From CAYWJT01 sp964458655 (lineage in GTDB: Bacteria > Acidobacteriota > Aminicenantia > Aminicenantales > Saccharicenantaceae): a stretch of DNA of 64,000 nucleotides. The notes beneath the pieces were generated by a model that ran no database searches, had not been told where the DNA came from, and saw nothing but the letters and a program-made list of their open reading frames with translations. The translations under genes and the position numbers were made by a program. Position 1 is the stretch's first letter. Every line of letters starts with the position of its first letter. The stretch covers positions 1 to 64,000 of the forward strand of contig CAYWJT010000002.1 of NCBI GenBank assembly GCA_964458655.1, given 5' to 3'. Shown here piece by piece: positions 36,067 to 44,565 of the stretch.

Positions 36067-37092
36067 ATGAAGCAAGCGGTCATGACCAGCCCGGGTGTGA
36101 TCGAGTTCCGGGATGTCCCCGTGCCGACTCCCGGGCCTGATGAGGTCCTGATCCGGGTCCGAAGGATCGGGATTTGCGGTTCCGATATCCATGTCCGCCA
36201 CGGGCGCCATCCGTTCACGTCCTATCCCGTAGTCCAAGGCCACGAGTTCTCCGGCACCGTCGAAGCGGTGGGAAAGCGGATCCGAGGCCTGAGGCCGGGC
36301 CGGAAGGTCACTGCGACGCCGCAGCTCGTCTGCGGCCGCTGCGCCCCCTGCCGGCGCGGGGATTACCATATCTGCGATGTCCTCCGCGTCCAGGGATTCC
36401 AGGCGCCGGGCTGCGCCCAGGAATTCTTCCTCGTCCGGGCCGAACAGATCGTCCCTCTACCGGCCGCCTTCACGTTTGAACAAGGGGCTTTGGTCGAACC
36501 GGCGGCAGTCGGCGTCCATTCGGTCTCCCGGGCCGGCAAGGTGGCCGGGGAGAACGTCGCGGTGCTCGGGGCCGGGCCCATCGGCAATCTCGTCGGGCAG
36601 GCGGCCCGGGCCGCGGGAGCCAGGGTCCTGATGACGGACATCAGCGAATACCGGCTGGAAATCGCCAGGAAGTGCGGGCTGCGGGCCGTCTCTCTGGCCG
36701 GCCGGGAGAGCCTCAAGGAAGCCTCGGCGCGAGTTTTCGGGGCCAAGGGATTCCAGAAGGCCTTTGAGTGCGCCGGAGCCGAAGCGGCCATCAACGAAGC
36801 CGTTGAGGCGATCCAAAAAGGCGGCACCATAGTGGCGGTCGGCGTCTACAGCGGCCTGCCCCGCGTCAACATGGGCCTGGTCCAGGACCGGGAGCTGACC
36901 CTGAGGGGTACGCTCATGTACCAGAAAAAGGATTTCCTCAAGGCCGTCCGGCTCATGCGCGCGGGCCGGCTCGTCACCAAGCCGCTCGAGACCCGTCATT
37001 TCCCTTTCGACGAGTACCCGGCCGCCTACGACTTCGCCGACCGGCAAGGCGATAAGTCCATGAAGATCTTCATCGACCTCGAGACCAAATGA
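36067..37092 (+). CDS. Zinc-dependent medium-chain dehydrogenase
   Basis: A 341-residue NAD(P)-dependent alcohol/polyol dehydrogenase of the MDR superfamily. The catalytic zinc site is formed by the Cys in GICGSDIHV and the His-Glu in QGHEFSGTVEAVG. A structural zinc is held by CGRCAPCRRGDYHIC. The Rossmann motif is VLGAGPIGNLVGQAA, with Asp in MTDISEYR indicating NAD rather than NADP. The nearest groups are sorbitol/threonine and galactitol-phosphate dehydrogenases. In this locus it may oxidise a hydroxyl of a fucose- or rhamnose-derived intermediate, which is inference. GGGGAG precedes the ATG, 31 bases after the symporter. The iron dehydrogenase gene overlaps or follows directly. Confidence 0.9.
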   Translation: MKQAVMTSPGVIEFRDVPVPTPGPDEVLIRVRRIGICGSDIHVRHGRHPFTSYPVVQGHEFSGTVEAVGKRIRGLRPGRKVTATPQLVCGRCAPCRRGDYHICDVLRVQGFQAPGCAQEFFLVRAEQIVPLPAAFTFEQGALVEPAAVGVHSVSRAGKVAGENVAVLGAGPIGNLVGQAARAAGARVLMTDISEYRLEIARKCGLRAVSLAGRESLKEASARVFGAKGFQKAFECAGAEAAINEAVEAIQKGGTIVAVGVYSGLPRVNMGLVQDRELTLRGTLMYQKKDFLKAVRLMRAGRLVTKPLETRHFPFDEYPAAYDFADRQGDKSMKIFIDLETK

Positions 37093-37106
37093 CAGGAGCC
37101 AAGCCA

Positions 37107-38267
37107 ATGAAATCCTTTAATTACTTCCAGCCGACCGAAATCCGTTTCGGCCACGGTCGGTTCGCCGAGCTGGGCGCCGTCGCTGCCCGCTTCGGCCGCC
37201 GCGCCCTTCTGGTCACCGTCCCCGATGAGCCGTGCTTCGGCGGCCTCTTCACCCAGGCCAAGTCCCTTCTGGCCAAAGCCGGCCTGACTGTGGCCCGCTT
37301 CGACGAGGTCATCCCGAACCCGACCACGGACGTCGTGGCGCGGGGCGCCCGCGTCGCCCGGGACTTCAAGGCGGAAGTCGTCGTCGCGGTCGGCGGCGGC
37401 TCGACCATGGATTCGGCCAAGGCCATCGCCGTGGAGGCCACTCATCCCGGCAGCGCCTGGGACTACCTCTTCTTCCGGGAAAAGCAGCCCACGGCCAAGA
37501 CCCTGCCGGTCGTGGCCGTCACGACGACTTCGGGCACAGGCTCCCATGTGACCCAGGTGGCGGTAATCACCAACCCGGCCGAAAGGAACAAATCAGCCCT
37601 GTTCCATCCGCTCCTCTATCCCAAGGTGAGCCTGGTCGACCCGTCGCTCATGACCACCCTGCCTTCCAGGGTGACGTCCGCCACGGGATTCGACGTCTTC
37701 GCCCACGCCTTCGAGAGCTTCATCAATCCGGGGGGATCGCCATATACGGATATGATGGCCCTCGAGGCTCTCCGGCTCGTCGCACGGTTCCTGCCCGCCG
37801 CGGTCAAGAATGGGAAGGACCTGGAGGCCCGCGCAGGGATGGCCTGGGCCGACACGCTGGCCGGGTTGTGCATCGCCAACGCGGGCGTGACCCTGCCGCA
37901 CGGCATCGGGATGGCTATCGGCGGGCTCTATCCGCACGTAGCGCACGGCGAGGCTCTGGCCGTAGTCTATCCGGCTATTCTCGATTACACGTGTCGCTCC
38001 GCCCCAGAAAAATTCGCCGCGGTCGGCCGGATCTTCGACACGCGCCTTTCGGGTGCCGGCGGGATCCGTGCGGCCGAGGCCGCAAGCGCCGCTATCAAAA
38101 AGTTCATCAAGAAGATCGGGATGGGCCTGAAGCTCAGCGACCTCAAGGTGCCGAAAGCGGAGCTCGCGGCGCTGGCCAGGCAGTCCCTGGTCCTGCCCGA
38201 CTATAAGAACCATCCTCGCCTGGCCACCCTGGCCGACGTCGAAGACATCCTCGACCGCAGCCATTGA
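37107..38267 (+). CDS. Iron-containing alcohol dehydrogenase (BDH/FucO-like)
   Basis: A 386-residue group III alcohol dehydrogenase. The first half has the NAD-binding GGGSTMDSAKAIAV. The metal site uses Asp and His of GFDVFAHAFES and two His of LPHGIGMAIGGLYPHVAHGE. Its family includes lactaldehyde reductase (FucO), which makes 1,2-propanediol from the lactaldehyde released in anaerobic fucose and rhamnose breakdown. That fits the two fucosidases and two rhamnosidases of the locus, but butanol-type enzymes share the fold and the role is inferred. ATG 37107 is preferred because AGGAG lies nine bases upstream. An in-frame ATG at 37089 would overlap the previous stop (ATGA) and give 392 residues. 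Confidence 0.9.
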   Translation: MKSFNYFQPTEIRFGHGRFAELGAVAARFGRRALLVTVPDEPCFGGLFTQAKSLLAKAGLTVARFDEVIPNPTTDVVARGARVARDFKAEVVVAVGGGSTMDSAKAIAVEATHPGSAWDYLFFREKQPTAKTLPVVAVTTTSGTGSHVTQVAVITNPAERNKSALFHPLLYPKVSLVDPSLMTTLPSRVTSATGFDVFAHAFESFINPGGSPYTDMMALEALRLVARFLPAAVKNGKDLEARAGMAWADTLAGLCIANAGVTLPHGIGMAIGGLYPHVAHGEALAVVYPAILDYTCRSAPEKFAAVGRIFDTRLSGAGGIRAAEAASAAIKKFIKKIGMGLKLSDLKVPKAELAALARQSLVLPDYKNHPRLATLADVEDILDRSH

Positions 38268-38294
38268 GGGCCGGGCCGGCGAGACGACGGGACG

Positions 38295-38326
38295 CGGCCG
38301 CGAACGGCGAACGGCGCTCGCGGCCG
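38295..38326 (+). repeat. Intercistronic inverted repeat before GH95
   Basis: CGGCCGCGA and TCGCGGCCG form a perfect 9-base-pair stem with a 14-base loop that contains the tandem ACGGCGAACGGCGC. It lies in the 88-base gap between the iron dehydrogenase and GH95 genes, and could affect mRNA stability or read-through. It lacks a T-run. Confidence 0.45.
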
Positions 38327-38355
38327 GACAGACCGGCTTCGGAAAGGAGGCCTGG

Positions 38356-40824
38356 ATGAAGACCTGCGCCAAGAGAACGTCATGGGGGTCCGCCCTCCCT
38401 GCGGCCCTGCTCATCTTAGTGACGGTGGTCGCGCCCGGCCGGTGCGACGAGCGCGCCCCCGCCGATCCCTCGACTTACCTCTGGTACACACACCCGGCCG
38501 ACAAATGGGAGAACGCCCTGCCCGTCGGCAACGGCCGGCTCGGGGCCATGGTCTTCGGCAAGACCGACGAGGAAGAGATCCAGCTCAACGAGGAGACCTA
38601 TTGGTCGGGCGGGCCCTATTCGACTGTCGTCAAGGGCGGGTCCAAGGCCCTGCCGGAGATCCAGAAGCTCGTCTTCGAAGGCAACTACAAGTTGGCCCAC
38701 ATCCTTTTCGGACGGCACATGATGGGCTACCCCGTCGAGCAGATGAAATACCAATCGCTCGGCCGCTTGGTCATCCGTTTCTCGTCGGAGGGCCCCGTGA
38801 CGGATTACCGCCACGAGCTTGATCTGGACACGGCCGTGGTCCGGACGTCCTACGTTCAGGGAGGTGTCCGCTTCACCCGCGAGGTCTTCTCGAGCCCCGT
38901 AGACCAGGTCATTGTCATCCGACTGACGGCCGACCGGCCGGGACAGGTTTCCTTCAGGACCCAGCTCCGCGGCGAACGCAACGCGGCTCACTCCAACTAC
39001 GCGACCGACTATTTTCGGATGGACGGCCTTCCGCCCGACGGTCTCGTCGTCCGTGGGAAATCGGCGGACTACATGGGCGTGACCGGCGCGCTCCGCTACG
39101 AAACCCGGCTCAAGGCCCTTCCCGAGGGGGGCAGCTTGCGCCTGGACTGGGACGAGCTCAGCGTGACCGGCGCGGACGCCGTTACGCTGCTCATCGCCGC
39201 GGCCACCAACTTCGTCAACTATAAGGACGTGAGCGGCGACCCCCGGGCCCGGGTCGAAGCGGCCCTGTCGGCCTCCTCCTCGAAAGCCTATGGGATCCTC
39301 AAGGCCTCTCACATCGAAGAGCACAGACGCTTTTTCCGCCGCGTCGCCATGACGCTTCCGGCGACGCCGAATTCCCTGCTCCCGACCGACGAGCGGCTCA
39401 AGAATTTCGACGGGACTAATGATCCCGCCCTGGGCGCCCTCGTCTTCCAGTTCGGCCGTTATCTCCTTATCTCGTCCTCGCGACCGGGAACGCAGCCGGC
39501 CAACCTCCAGGGGATCTGGAATAAGGACATGAACCCGATGTGGGATTCGAAGTACACGACGAACATCAACACCGAAATGAACTACTGGCCGGCCGAGGTC
39601 GGGAACCTCGCCGAGTGCGCCGAGCCGCTCTTCCGCATGATCCGCGAGCTCACAGACCAGGGCAGTCAGGTGGCCCGGGAGAACTACAATGCCGGCGGCT
39701 GGGTCTTCCATCAGAACACCGACATCTGGCGGGTCGCCGCCCCCATGGACGGGCCGAGTTGGGGAACGTTCACGACGGGCGGGGCCTGGCTGGCCACACA
39801 CCTTTGGGAGCACTATCTGTTCACCGGCGACAAGGCCTTTCTCGCGGAATATTATCCTGTTCTCAAGGGCAGCGCCGAGTTCTTCCTGGATTTCCTTGTC
39901 CCGCACCCGCGCTACGGCTGGCTCGTGACGAACCCCTCGACGTCGCCGGAGAACTTCCCGGCCATCCCCGGCCAGACGCGGTTCTTCGACGAGATCACGA
40001 CCTTCATGACGACGACCTCGATCTGCGCCGGTTCGACCATCGACATGGCCATCCTCAACGACCTGTTCGATTCCGTCGCCCAGGCCGCCGACGTCCTCGG
40101 CATCGACCGGGATTTCAAGGCTCGCGTCCTGGCGGCGAAAGCCAAGCTGGCGCCGATGCAGATCGGCCGCAAGGGCAACCTCCAGGAATGGCTCGAGGAT
40201 TGGGACGAGACGGAGAAGAGCCACCGCCATATCTCAGGACTGTGGGGCCTGTTCCCGGGCCGTCAGATCTCCCCGCGGCGGACGCCGAAGTTCGCCGACG
40301 GCGCCAGGGTCGTCCTGGAGCAGCGCGGTCTTCCCGGGAACGGCTGGTCCTCGGCCTGGAAGGCCGCCTGCTGGGCCCGGCTCGGCGACGGCGCCAAGGC
40401 CTTGGAGAACTTCACCTACGCCATGCGTCATTACACGACTGGCAGCCTGTTCTCGATCTGCTCCCGGGCGATGCAGGTCGACGGGGCCTTCGGAATGTCG
40501 GCCGCCGTGGCCGAGCTCCTGCTCCAATCGCACGAGGACGAACTGGCGCTCCTGCCGGCCCTGCCAGCCGCCTGGAAGGACGGGCAGGTCAAGGGTCTTG
40601 TCGCGCGCGGCGGTTTCGAGGTCGGCCTGCGCTGGAAGGACGGGCGGATCGCGGAGGCGACGCTCCATTCGAGGCTCGGCCGTCCCTGCCGGGTGCGTTC
40701 CGCAGCTCCCCTGAAAGTAACCGTCGAGGGCCGGTCCGTCACCTTCAGGCGGCCGGGACCGGACCTGATCGAGTTCAAGACCAAGCCGGGCGTCACGTAT
40801 GCGTTGACGCCCGCGGGTCGGTGA
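38356..40824 (+). CDS. GH95 alpha-L-fucosidase
   Basis: This 822-residue exported enzyme releases fucose, in characterised members by inverting hydrolysis of alpha-1,2-linked fucosyl residues. A signal peptide (SALPAALLILVTVVAPGRC) precedes the GH95 N-domain opening LWYTHPADKWENALPVGNGR. The linker and (alpha/alpha)6 barrel carry NINTEMNYWPAE (Asn403 and Asn405), SPEN (Glu532, the presumed acid) and QVDGAFGMSAAVAELLLQSH (Asp709). By motif these line up with the catalytic set of Bifidobacterium AfcA. The length is typical. AAGGAGG lies six bases before the ATG. The next gene starts 6 bases after the stop. Some GH95 members act on galactose, so the sugar is not fully certain. Confidence 0.95.
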   Translation: MKTCAKRTSWGSALPAALLILVTVVAPGRCDERAPADPSTYLWYTHPADKWENALPVGNGRLGAMVFGKTDEEEIQLNEETYWSGGPYSTVVKGGSKALPEIQKLVFEGNYKLAHILFGRHMMGYPVEQMKYQSLGRLVIRFSSEGPVTDYRHELDLDTAVVRTSYVQGGVRFTREVFSSPVDQVIVIRLTADRPGQVSFRTQLRGERNAAHSNYATDYFRMDGLPPDGLVVRGKSADYMGVTGALRYETRLKALPEGGSLRLDWDELSVTGADAVTLLIAAATNFVNYKDVSGDPRARVEAALSASSSKAYGILKASHIEEHRRFFRRVAMTLPATPNSLLPTDERLKNFDGTNDPALGALVFQFGRYLLISSSRPGTQPANLQGIWNKDMNPMWDSKYTTNINTEMNYWPAEVGNLAECAEPLFRMIRELTDQGSQVARENYNAGGWVFHQNTDIWRVAAPMDGPSWGTFTTGGAWLATHLWEHYLFTGDKAFLAEYYPVLKGSAEFFLDFLVPHPRYGWLVTNPSTSPENFPAIPGQTRFFDEITTFMTTTSICAGSTIDMAILNDLFDSVAQAADVLGIDRDFKARVLAAKAKLAPMQIGRKGNLQEWLEDWDETEKSHRHISGLWGLFPGRQISPRRTPKFADGARVVLEQRGLPGNGWSSAWKAACWARLGDGAKALENFTYAMRHYTTGSLFSICSRAMQVDGAFGMSAAVAELLLQSHEDELALLPALPAAWKDGQVKGLVARGGFEVGLRWKDGRIAEATLHSRLGRPCRVRSAAPLKVTVEGRSVTFRRPGPDLIEFKTKPGVTYALTPAGR

Positions 40825-40829
40825 AGGCC

Positions 40830-42212
40830 ATGGACAGGCGCGAATTCATGAAGAAGGCCGGGGCCGGGCTCCTCGCCGCAGGGGCCCTGCCGGGTCAGAG
40901 CCGGCGTCCGGACGGCCGGGCCGACTGGAAGCCCCTAGACGGACGGAGGATCCTGACATTCAATTCCGTTATCCGGGTCAATCAAATCGAGGTCACGCGG
41001 ACGCGGAACGAGGGCTTCGACGAAGCCGACATCCACACGCCGGAGAATGTCTGGGCGCTCCGCAAGGCATTCGCCGCCGGATGGCCCGGCGCGCCGATGA
41101 CCTGGGCCTTCAGCTGGCGGGCCCTGTTCGATGAGCGCGAGAATTACCGCCGCATCCGCGCCCTCATGCCCGAGTTCCACGACCGGTTCGGCGACGACGT
41201 GACGTTCATCCCCGGGGCATATTTCGCCAACGCCTACAACACGCGGGAGCAGGTCAACCGCGACCTCCATGACGGCCTGGCCAGGGTCTCGGAGATCATG
41301 GGCGGCGGTTTCCGGCCCAAGAGCGTAATCGCCGGCTTCCTGGCCGCGGCCAACCAGAAGTACCTGGCCGAGAAGGAGGGGATCCACGTTTGCCAGGGCA
41401 ACATCTGGAGCCAGTATGCCATCGACAACCAGGACGGCGAGGGCTCGATCTGCTATCCCTACTATCCGTCGACCGAGCACTTCTGCAAGCCGGCCCAGAG
41501 CGCGGCGGATTTCATCGACTGCGTCAACCTGGACGGCTGGACCTGCGATTTCCTCGCCGCCCGCCGCCAGGGCCAGGATTGGTCCAAGGCCCAGCGCAGC
41601 CGCATGGGCGTCGGGCCCATCGAGACGATCCAATGGTTCGGCCCGGAGGTCGGCCTGGCCCAGATGGTCGAGACGACGGCCGCCCACTTCGACGCGGGCT
41701 TCGCCCTGAACGGCTGGGCCTGGGTCACGAATTGCTGGGAAGTCTCGCTCGTCGCGCCGATCGGTCATCTGGAGGTCCTGACGCGGTGGACGCAGCGCAT
41801 CCGAGAGCGCTGGCCCACGGCTGAGTGCCTGACGCTGGGCGATTTCGGCGGATCCTATCGCGCCCAATACCCGGATAACGAGAACCTGAGGTACCGGTTC
41901 GTCCAGAGGGGCACGGGCGTCGGCGGGTCCGAAATTCAGCTCGAGATCCGCTGGTTCATGTGCAAGGAGTTCCGCATGGCGCTGCTGCGGAGCTGGAGAG
42001 AGAAGGGGCCGGAGCGGGTCATCGACTTCACCCGCTACGACCTGCCCGCCCAAGAGCCGCAAGGGCTGACGCGGAACTGGAGCCTGATGGGCCGCATCAA
42101 CCAGAAGCGGACCCGCCCCCAGGACGAGCCGATCCCCTTCGAATCACTCGCCCCGGAAGAGAAGGCGCTCGTCTTCCGGCACTTCCCTGATTTTCGTCCC
42201 ATCGACTCTTAA
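40830..42212 (+). CDS. Tat-exported protein of unknown function (DUF3863-like)
   Basis: The start at ATG 40830 gives a twin-arginine signal (MDRREFMKKAGAGLLAAGAL). GGTGAAGG just upstream overlaps the GH95 stop. The mature 460-residue protein contains ILTFNSVIRVNQIEVTRTRN, ENVWALRKAFAAGWPGAPMT and FIPGAYFANAYNTREQVNRD. Further on are YAIDNQDGEGSICYPYYPST and FALNGWAWVTNCWEVSLVAP. The Trp- and Asp-rich patches and the recurring (beta/alpha)-like pattern (GGGFRPKSVIAGF) suggest a TIM-barrel-like or polysaccharide-deacetylase-like hydrolase. It looks like the DUF3863 proteins known from Bacteroides glycan loci, but I cannot verify this. It is tightly packed between GH95 and DPP4, so co-transcribed. 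Confidence 0.7.
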   Translation: MDRREFMKKAGAGLLAAGALPGQSRRPDGRADWKPLDGRRILTFNSVIRVNQIEVTRTRNEGFDEADIHTPENVWALRKAFAAGWPGAPMTWAFSWRALFDERENYRRIRALMPEFHDRFGDDVTFIPGAYFANAYNTREQVNRDLHDGLARVSEIMGGGFRPKSVIAGFLAAANQKYLAEKEGIHVCQGNIWSQYAIDNQDGEGSICYPYYPSTEHFCKPAQSAADFIDCVNLDGWTCDFLAARRQGQDWSKAQRSRMGVGPIETIQWFGPEVGLAQMVETTAAHFDAGFALNGWAWVTNCWEVSLVAPIGHLEVLTRWTQRIRERWPTAECLTLGDFGGSYRAQYPDNENLRYRFVQRGTGVGGSEIQLEIRWFMCKEFRMALLRSWREKGPERVIDFTRYDLPAQEPQGLTRNWSLMGRINQKRTRPQDEPIPFESLAPEEKALVFRHFPDFRPIDS

Positions 42213-42226
42213 GCAAAGGAGCCCTC

Positions 42227-44545
42227 ATGCCACACCAAACGTCCCTTCGGGCCGGGGAGAACGAGAATATGGCCAAAAGATCATCTATCAGCATGACGGC
42301 AGCCGTTTTCGCGGCCCTGGTCTTTTGCGCGGCCTTGGCCGGCCAGGAGAAGGCCGCCGATCCCAGCCGTCTGACCCTGGAAAGGATCTTCGCGTCCCGG
42401 GAGTTCGCTCCCGAGCGCTTCGGGCCGGCCCGCTGGATGAGCGACGGGTCCTCCTACACGACACTCGAGCCCAGCGCCGAAGTCAACGGCGGCCGCGACC
42501 TTGTCCTCTACCGGGCCGAGACCGGCCGGCGGCAGGTGCTTGTCTCCGCGGCCAAGCTCATCCCGCCCGGATCGAAGGAGCCGCTCGCCATAGAGAACTA
42601 CGCCTGGTCGCCGGACGGCAAGGTCCTCATCGTTTTCACCAACTCCCAACGCGTCTGGCGCCAGAACACGCGGGGGGATTTCTGGACTTACGAGCTCGCC
42701 TCGGGCCGTCTTCGACAGCTCGGGGCGGGCTTCGAGCCCTCGAGCCTGATGTTCGCCAAGCTCTCGCCGGACGGTCTCAAGGCCGCCTACGTCTTCAGGA
42801 ACAATATCTACGTCGAGGACCTGGCCTCCGGCCGAACGACCCAACTGACCTTCGACGGGTCCGAGGACATAATCAACGGAACTTCCGACTGGGTAAACGA
42901 GGAGGAATTCTCCATCCGGGACGGGTTCCGCTGGTCCCCTGACAGCCGCTCCATCGCCTTCTGGCAGTTCAACACGCGCAACGTTCCGGTCTTCACGATG
43001 ATCAACAACACCGATACGCTCTATCCCAAGGTGACGACCTTCAAGCACCCCAAGCCCGGCCAGACCAATTCGGCCGTCCGTGTCGGCGTCGTCCCGGCCG
43101 GCGGAGGAGCGCCCGTGTGGATCAGGACGCCCGGCGACCCGCGCAACACCTATATCGCGCGGCTCGAATGGGCCGGGAACTCGCGCGAGGTCGTCCTCCA
43201 ACACCTCAACCGCCTGCAGAACACGCTCACCGTTTTTCTCGGTGACGCGGCCACAGGGGAGGTCCGGAGCGTCTTCACCGACCGCGACGAGGCCTGGGTG
43301 GAGATCATGGAGGAATTCGTCTGGCTCGACGGCGGCCGGAGCCTTCTCTGGCTGAGCGAGCGCGACGGCTGGCAGCACGCCTATCGGGTGTCGCGTGACG
43401 GCCGCGACATCCAGCTTCTGACGCCCGGCGACTACGACGTCCTCAGCGTCGACGCGGTGGACGAACGGGGCGGCTGGCTCTACGTCACGGCTTCGCCGGC
43501 GGACCCCACGAAGCGGTTCCTCTACCGAGTCCGCATGGACGGCAAGAGCGCCCCCGCGCTCGTCGGGCCGGCCGGCCAGACCGGCGTCCACCGGTACGAC
43601 ATCTCACCCTCGGCCCAGTGGGCCTTCCACACCTTTTCCAGCCTCGACTCGCCGCCCGTGACCGAGCTCGTCCGGCTGCCTGACGGTCGGAGCGTCCGGA
43701 CGCTGGCCGCCAACACGGAGCTCAAGGCCAAGGTCAACGGCCTGGCGAGGAAGCGGGTCGAGTTCTTCAAGCTCGATATCGGCGACGGCGTCCTGGTGGA
43801 CGGCTGGCGGATCCTGCCGCCCGATTTCGATCCGGCCGGCAAGTACCCGCTCTTCGTCTATGTCTACGGCGAGCCAGCCGGCCAGACCGTCCAGGACAAC
43901 TGGGGTGGCAGCGGCTATCTCTGGCATCTCATGCTGGCCCAGCAGGGCTACGTCGTCGCGAGCTTCGACAACCGCGGCACGCCGGCGCCGCGCGGCCGGG
44001 CCTGGCGCAAGAGCATCTATCGCCAGATCGGCATCCTGGCTTCGCGCGACCAGGCCGCGGCGGTCAAGGCGGCCTTGGCGGCGTGGCCGTTCATCGACGC
44101 CGAGCGTGTCGGGGTCTGGGGCTGGAGCGGCGGAGGCTCGATGACGCTCAACGCCATGTTCCGCTATCCCGACCTCTACAAGACGGGCATCTCCGTGGCT
44201 TCGGTGCCGGATCAGCGCCTCTACGACACGATCTACCAGGAGCGTTACATGGGCCTGCCGGAAGACAACGCCGAAGGGTATGCGCAGGGCTCGCCCATCA
44301 CCTTCGCCAAGGACCTTAAGGGCCGCCTGCTCATCGTCCACGGCACCGGTGACGACAATGTCCACTATCAGGGGTTCGAGCGTCTGATCAACGAGCTCGT
44401 CGCCCACAACAAAGCGTTCGCCATGATGGCCTACCCGAACCGATCGCATAGCATCTCCGAAGGACGGGGCACGACGCTCCACCTCTATACGCTGTTCACC
44501 CGGTTCCTCAACGAGAACCTGCCGCCGGGAAGCCGCGCGCGCTGA
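42227..44545 (+). CDS. Exported dipeptidyl peptidase IV (S9B)
   Basis: This serine peptidase removes N-terminal dipeptides, preferring Pro or Ala at the second position. An N-terminal beta-propeller contains SDWVNEEEF, which matches the DW..EE substrate-binding loop of DPP4. The alpha/beta-hydrolase domain has the nucleophile motif GWSGGGSMTLNAMFRYPDLY, Asp in HGTGDDNVHYQ and His in YPNRSHSISEG. ATG 42227 has AAAGGAG five bases upstream. A second ATG at 42269 begins MAKRSSISMTAAVFAALVFC and has a weaker site; either gives export. The length of 772 is usual. It is the last gene of the plus-strand operon and converges with the URO-D-family gene, 20 bases away. A peptidase here may trim glycopeptides or may be unrelated. 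Confidence 0.95.
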   Translation: MPHQTSLRAGENENMAKRSSISMTAAVFAALVFCAALAGQEKAADPSRLTLERIFASREFAPERFGPARWMSDGSSYTTLEPSAEVNGGRDLVLYRAETGRRQVLVSAAKLIPPGSKEPLAIENYAWSPDGKVLIVFTNSQRVWRQNTRGDFWTYELASGRLRQLGAGFEPSSLMFAKLSPDGLKAAYVFRNNIYVEDLASGRTTQLTFDGSEDIINGTSDWVNEEEFSIRDGFRWSPDSRSIAFWQFNTRNVPVFTMINNTDTLYPKVTTFKHPKPGQTNSAVRVGVVPAGGGAPVWIRTPGDPRNTYIARLEWAGNSREVVLQHLNRLQNTLTVFLGDAATGEVRSVFTDRDEAWVEIMEEFVWLDGGRSLLWLSERDGWQHAYRVSRDGRDIQLLTPGDYDVLSVDAVDERGGWLYVTASPADPTKRFLYRVRMDGKSAPALVGPAGQTGVHRYDISPSAQWAFHTFSSLDSPPVTELVRLPDGRSVRTLAANTELKAKVNGLARKRVEFFKLDIGDGVLVDGWRILPPDFDPAGKYPLFVYVYGEPAGQTVQDNWGGSGYLWHLMLAQQGYVVASFDNRGTPAPRGRAWRKSIYRQIGILASRDQAAAVKAALAAWPFIDAERVGVWGWSGGGSMTLNAMFRYPDLYKTGISVASVPDQRLYDTIYQERYMGLPEDNAEGYAQGSPITFAKDLKGRLLIVHGTGDDNVHYQGFERLINELVAHNKAFAMMAYPNRSHSISEGRGTTLHLYTLFTRFLNENLPPGSRAR

Positions 44546-44565
44546 GGAGGGGCGGGAGACGCGGA

